Shown here: piece after piece, positions 4,786 to 7,850 of the stretch
Position numbering within the stretch: the stretch's first letter is position 1
Layout: each line of letters starts with the position of its first letter
Origin: an uncultured Microbacterium sp.
GTDB taxonomy: Bacteria > Actinomycetota > Actinomycetes > Actinomycetales > Microbacteriaceae
Length of the DNA stretch: 7,850 bases
Direction of reading: 5' to 3'
NCBI GenBank assembly: GCA_947647645.1
Contig: CANSLE010000104.1
Coordinates: 1 to 7,850, forward strand
The notes under the pieces: generated by a model
Databases searched by the model: none
The model's input: only the letters and a program-made list of their open reading frames with translations
Told to the model about the DNA's origin: nothing
Made by a program: the position numbers and the translations under genes

Positions 4786-7700
4786 TCAGACGGTCAGTGC
4801 CTTCTCGAGGATCGCGGCCTGCTCGCGGGCGTGCACCTTCGGCGAGCCGGTCGCCGTCGAGGCGGCGGCGGCGCGCGAGACCCGGCGGATGGTGCGACCG
4901 TTCAGGTGCTTGACGACCTCGAGCGCGATGAACGGCCACGCTCCCTGGTTCTCGGGCTCGTCCTGCACCCAGACGAGCTGGGCGTGGGGGTACCGCTCGA
5001 TCACGGCGTTGAGCTGGTCGATCGGCGCGGGGTAGAGCTGTTCGAGGCGGACCAGGGCCACCTGCGGATTCGGCTTCTTCTCCAGCTCGGCCTTGAGGTC
5101 CCAGTGGATCTTGCCGGAGTGCAGGAGCACGCGCGTGACGGCCGACGCGTCGATGCCGCGCTCATCGTCCATCACCGGCTCGAAGCGTCCGGTCGTGAAC
5201 GCCTCCACGGGGCTCGTCGCACCGCGCAGGCGCAGCATCGCCTTCGGGGTGAAGACGATCAGCGGACGACGGGGGCGCGCGTACGCCTGTCGGCGCAGCA
5301 GGTGGAAGTACGATGCCGGCGTCGACGGCCGCGCGACCGTCATGTTGTCCTGCGCGCACATCTGCAGGTAGCGTTCGATGCGCGCCGACGAGTGATCGGG
5401 CCCCTGACCCTCGTAGCCGTGGGGGAGCAGCAGCACGACGCTCGACTGCTGACCCCACTTCTGGTCGGCCGCCGAGATGTACTCGTCGATGACCGACTGG
5501 GCGCCGTTGGCGAAGTCGCCGAACTGTGCCTCCCACAGGGTGAGGGTGTCGGGGCGCTCGACCGAGTAGCCGTACTCGAACGCCATCGCCGCGTACTCGC
5601 TCAGCAGGGAGTCGTACACGTAGAAGCGGCCCTGGCTCTCCGAGAGGTTCGCCAGTGGCAGCCACTCCTGCCCGTTCGCGCGATCGTGGAGGACGGCATG
5701 CCGCTGCACGAACGTGCCGCGGCGGGCGTCCTGGCCCGCGAGGCGCACGTTGGTGCCCTCCATGAGCACGGAGCCGAAGGCGAGCAGCTCGCCGAAGCCC
5801 CAGTCGATCTGGCCCTTGCGGCTCATGTCGAGGCGCTTGTCGAGCAGCTGCTGCAGCTTGTTGTGCACCGTGAAGCCGTCGGGCTTGTTGACGAAGGCAT
5901 CGCCGATCTGGTTCACGACCCCGATGGCGACGCCGGTGGTCTCCGGCTCGCCGACGGCCTGTTCGACCGGTGCGGTGCTCGAGGGCGAGACGATGCCGGT
6001 GGCGCCGGTCTCAGCCGCATGCGTCTCGGCGAAGGCGATCTCGAGGCGGTTCTGGAAGTCCTGCTTGGCCTTGTCGTACTCCTCCTCGGTGATGTCGCCA
6101 CGGCCGACGAGGGACTCCGTGTAGAGGCGGCGGACCGAGCGTTTCGCCTCGATGAGGTTCGTCATGAGGGGCTGCGTCATCGACGGGTCGTCGCCTTCGT
6201 TGTGCCCGCGGCGGCGATAGCAGATGAGGTCGATGACGACGTCGCGCTTGAATTCCTGCCGGTAGGCGACGGCGAGCTCGCCCACGCGGACCACGGCCTC
6301 GGGGTCGTCGCCGTTGACGTGGAAGATCGGCGCCTGGATGGTCTTGGCGACGTCCGTGGCGTACACCGACGTGCGCCCGTCCTGCGGGAGCGTCGTGAAG
6401 CCGACCTGGTTGTTGACGACGACATGGACCGTGCCGCCGGTGCGGTAGCCGCGCAGCTGCGACATCTGCAGCGTCTCGACGACGACGCCCTGGCCGGCGA
6501 AGGCCGCGTCGCCGTGGACGAGGATCGGCATCCACGAGAACGTGCCGATCGGCATGCGGTCCTGCTTGGCGCGGACGACGCCCTCCAGCACGCCGTCGAC
6601 GGTCTCGAGGTGAGACGGGTTGGCGGCGAGGTAGACGGGCAGCTCCTCCCCGGCATCCGACACGAACGTGCCCTGGGTGCCGAGATGGTACTTGACGTCG
6701 CCCGATCCGCTCTTGGAGCCGATGGCGACCGAGCCCTCGAACTCGCGGAAGATCTGGCTGTAGGTCTTGCCGGCGATGTTGGTCAGCACGTTGAGGCGGC
6801 CACGGTGCGCCATGCCGATCGCGGCGCCGTGCAGGCCTGCGCCGGCCGCGCCCTGCAGGATCTGGTCCAGGAGCGGGATCAGCGACTCGCCGCCTTCGAG
6901 GCTGAAGCGCTTCTGGCCGACGTACTTGGTCTGCAGGAACGTCTCGAACGCCTCGGCCTGGTTGAGCTTGTCGAGGATGCGCAGCTGCTCGTCGTGGCCG
7001 GGCTTCTGGTACTTGACCTCGACGTTGTCCTGGAACCACTTGCGCTGCGCCGGGTCCTGGATGTGCATGTACTCGATGCCGATCGTGCGGCAGTACGAGT
7101 CGCGGAGCACCCCGAGGATGTCGCGGAGCTTCATGAGACGCCGGCCGCCGAAGCCACCGGTGACGAACTCGCGGTCGAGGTCCCAGAACGTGAGCCCGTG
7201 GTTCTCGATCTCGAGGTCGGGGTGCGTGCGCTGGACGTATTCGAGCGGGTCGGTGTCGGCCATGAGGTGGCCGCGCACGCGGAACGAGTTGATGAGCTCC
7301 TGCACACGGGCGGTCTTGTCGACGCGCTCGGCGATGTCGACATTGATGTCGCCGGCCCAGTGAATCGGCGCATAGGGGATGCGCAGGGCCGCGAAGATGC
7401 CCTCGTAGAAGCCGCGTTGGCCGGTGAGCAGCTCGTGCACGATCTTCAGGAACTCGCCGGAGCCGGCGCCCTGGATGACGCGGTGGTCGTACGTGCTGGT
7501 GAGCGTGATGGTCTTGCCGATGCCGAGCTCGACGAGGGTCTTCGCGCTCGAGCCCTGGAACTCCGCCGGGTACTCGAGTGCTCCCGCGCCGACGATGCAG
7601 CCCTGCCCCTTCATGAGGCGCGGCACGGAGTGCACCGTGCCGATGCCGCCGGGGTTGGTCAGAGAGATCGTGGTGCCCTGGAAGTCGGCCGCGGTCAGCT

Positions 7701-7850
7701 TCCCCCCCCGCGCGCGCTTGACGAGGTCCTCGTACGCCGAGAGGTATTCCCCGAAGGTGAGCGACTCGGCCTGCTTGATCGACGGGACCATGAGTGCGCG
7801 GGTGCCGTCGGGCTTGGGCAGATCGATCGCGATGCCGAGGTTGATGTGGG
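4786..7850 (-). CDS. kgd: Multifunctional 2-oxoglutarate decarboxylase/dehydrogenase E1 with fused E2 acyltransferase domain, 5' end outside window
   Basis: 1020 residues are visible. The frame stays open through the right edge (HINLGIAIDLPKPDGTRAL precedes the internal ATG at 7791), so that ATG is not the start; about 200 N-terminal residues are missing compared with mycobacterial Kgd (about 1230). An E2-like succinyltransferase domain comes first, with its active-site loop TSTYDHRVIQGA (7497-7462). The E1 thiamine-diphosphate domains follow: MAHRGRLN at 6813-6790, and the cofactor motif from GDAAFAGQG to NN at 6513-6409. HNEGDDPS follows. The C-terminal half has the transketolase-type part: GTFVQRH, HGYEGQGPDHSSAR and QDEPENQGAW. 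The enzyme feeds 2-oxoglutarate into the TCA cycle as part of a mixed complex with a lipoyl-bearing E2 supplied in trans. In this family the FHA protein GarA/OdhI inhibits E1; that is family knowledge. It converges on rsrA across 40 bp. A G8 run on the coding strand lies at 7709-7702. Confidence 0.97.
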   Translation of the reverse strand, partial: HINLGIAIDLPKPDGTRALMVPSIKQAESLTFGEYLSAYEDLVKRARGGKLTAADFQGTTISLTNPGGIGTVHSVPRLMKGQGCIVGAGALEYPAEFQGSSAKTLVELGIGKTITLTSTYDHRVIQGAGSGEFLKIVHELLTGQRGFYEGIFAALRIPYAPIHWAGDINVDIAERVDKTARVQELINSFRVRGHLMADTDPLEYVQRTHPDLEIENHGLTFWDLDREFVTGGFGGRRLMKLRDILGVLRDSYCRTIGIEYMHIQDPAQRKWFQDNVEVKYQKPGHDEQLRILDKLNQAEAFETFLQTKYVGQKRFSLEGGESLIPLLDQILQGAAGAGLHGAAIGMAHRGRLNVLTNIAGKTYSQIFREFEGSVAIGSKSGSGDVKYHLGTQGTFVSDAGEELPVYLAANPSHLETVDGVLEGVVRAKQDRMPIGTFSWMPILVHGDAAFAGQGVVVETLQMSQLRGYRTGGTVHVVVNNQVGFTTLPQDGRTSVYATDVAKTIQAPIFHVNGDDPEAVVRVGELAVAYRQEFKRDVVIDLICYRRRGHNEGDDPSMTQPLMTNLIEAKRSVRRLYTESLVGRGDITEEEYDKAKQDFQNRLEIAFAETHAAETGATGIVSPSSTAPVEQAVGEPETTGVAIGVVNQIGDAFVNKPDGFTVHNKLQQLLDKRLDMSRKGQIDWGFGELLAFGSVLMEGTNVRLAGQDARRGTFVQRHAVLHDRANGQEWLPLANLSESQGRFYVYDSLLSEYAAMAFEYGYSVERPDTLTLWEAQFGDFANGAQSVIDEYISAADQKWGQQSSVVLLLPHGYEGQGPDHSSARIERYLQMCAQDNMTVARPSTPASYFHLLRRQAYARPRRPLIVFTPKAMLRLRGATSPVEAFTTGRFEPVMDDERGIDASAVTRVLLHSGKIHWDLKAELEKKPNPQVALVRLEQLYPAPIDQLNAVIERYPHAQLVWVQDEPENQGAWPFIALEVVKHLNGRTIRRVSRAAAASTATGSPKVHAREQAAILEKALTV

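Noticed and set aside
6011..7039. A 342-codon open frame on the minus strand inside kgd in another frame
   Set aside because: Its product is Arg/Pro/Ala-rich low complexity, while the kgd frame there carries the conserved thiamine-diphosphate motifs.
7720..7760. GGGAATA on the minus strand in kgd as another SigH promoter
   Set aside because: No GTT follows at 17-19 nt and it is internal to the coding sequence. GGAAT near 6251-6257 fails the same test.
7789..7791. ATG at 7791 as the true start of kgd
   Set aside because: The frame stays open to the window edge and the 19 upstream codons (NLGIAIDLPKPDG) match the conserved acyltransferase domain.

Overview
The window reads as ordinary core chromosome of a high-GC actinobacterium, most likely Microbacteriaceae (Microbacterium or a close relative). 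The evidence is strong GC bias at third codon positions, a WhiB1-type iron-sulfur regulator, a SigH/SigR sigma factor with its thiol-redox anti-sigma factor, and an actinobacterial all-in-one 2-oxoglutarate decarboxylase (Kgd/OdhA). The genus is inferred from protein resemblance only. I see no mobile element, CRISPR array, phage gene, tRNA or rRNA.

Layout from left to right: a 3'-truncated whiB1 (minus strand, 1-174); a 211-bp regulatory gap (175-385) carrying several inverted repeats; a small four-helix membrane protein of unknown function (plus, 386-781); then a tightly packed minus-strand operon transcribed aroA (3666-2329), rsgA (2306-1272), bcp (1256-789), with gaps of 22 and 15 bp; a divergent promoter region (about 3645-3759); sigH (plus, 3760-4503) overlapping its anti-sigma gene rsrA (4500-4745) by an ATGA; a GC-rich hairpin region (4744-4785) between convergent genes; and kgd (minus, 4786 to beyond the right edge, N-terminus missing). 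The sigH-rsrA pair divergent from aroA-rsgA is the same neighbourhood order known from Mycobacterium tuberculosis (sigH-rshA next to aroA-rsgA).

Functional links: SigH and RsrA form a thiol/oxidative stress switch. A good match to the SigH/SigR consensus (GGGAATA-N17-GGTT, 3645-3672) lies directly upstream of sigH, pointing to positive autoregulation. It lies across the aroA start codon, and a TAGGGT -10 box for an apparently leaderless aroA transcript abuts it on the other strand, so the two promoters probably exclude each other. The aroA operon groups shikimate-pathway synthesis (EPSPS), 30S ribosome maturation (RsgA) and a thiol peroxidase (Bcp). Kgd is the TCA-cycle entry enzyme for 2-oxoglutarate.

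No unknown multi-gene system is visible. The items most worth a second look are the overlapping sigH/aroA promoters, the repeated GTGSGAGCA half-sites upstream of whiB1, the N-terminal extension of SigH, and the G8 tract in kgd.
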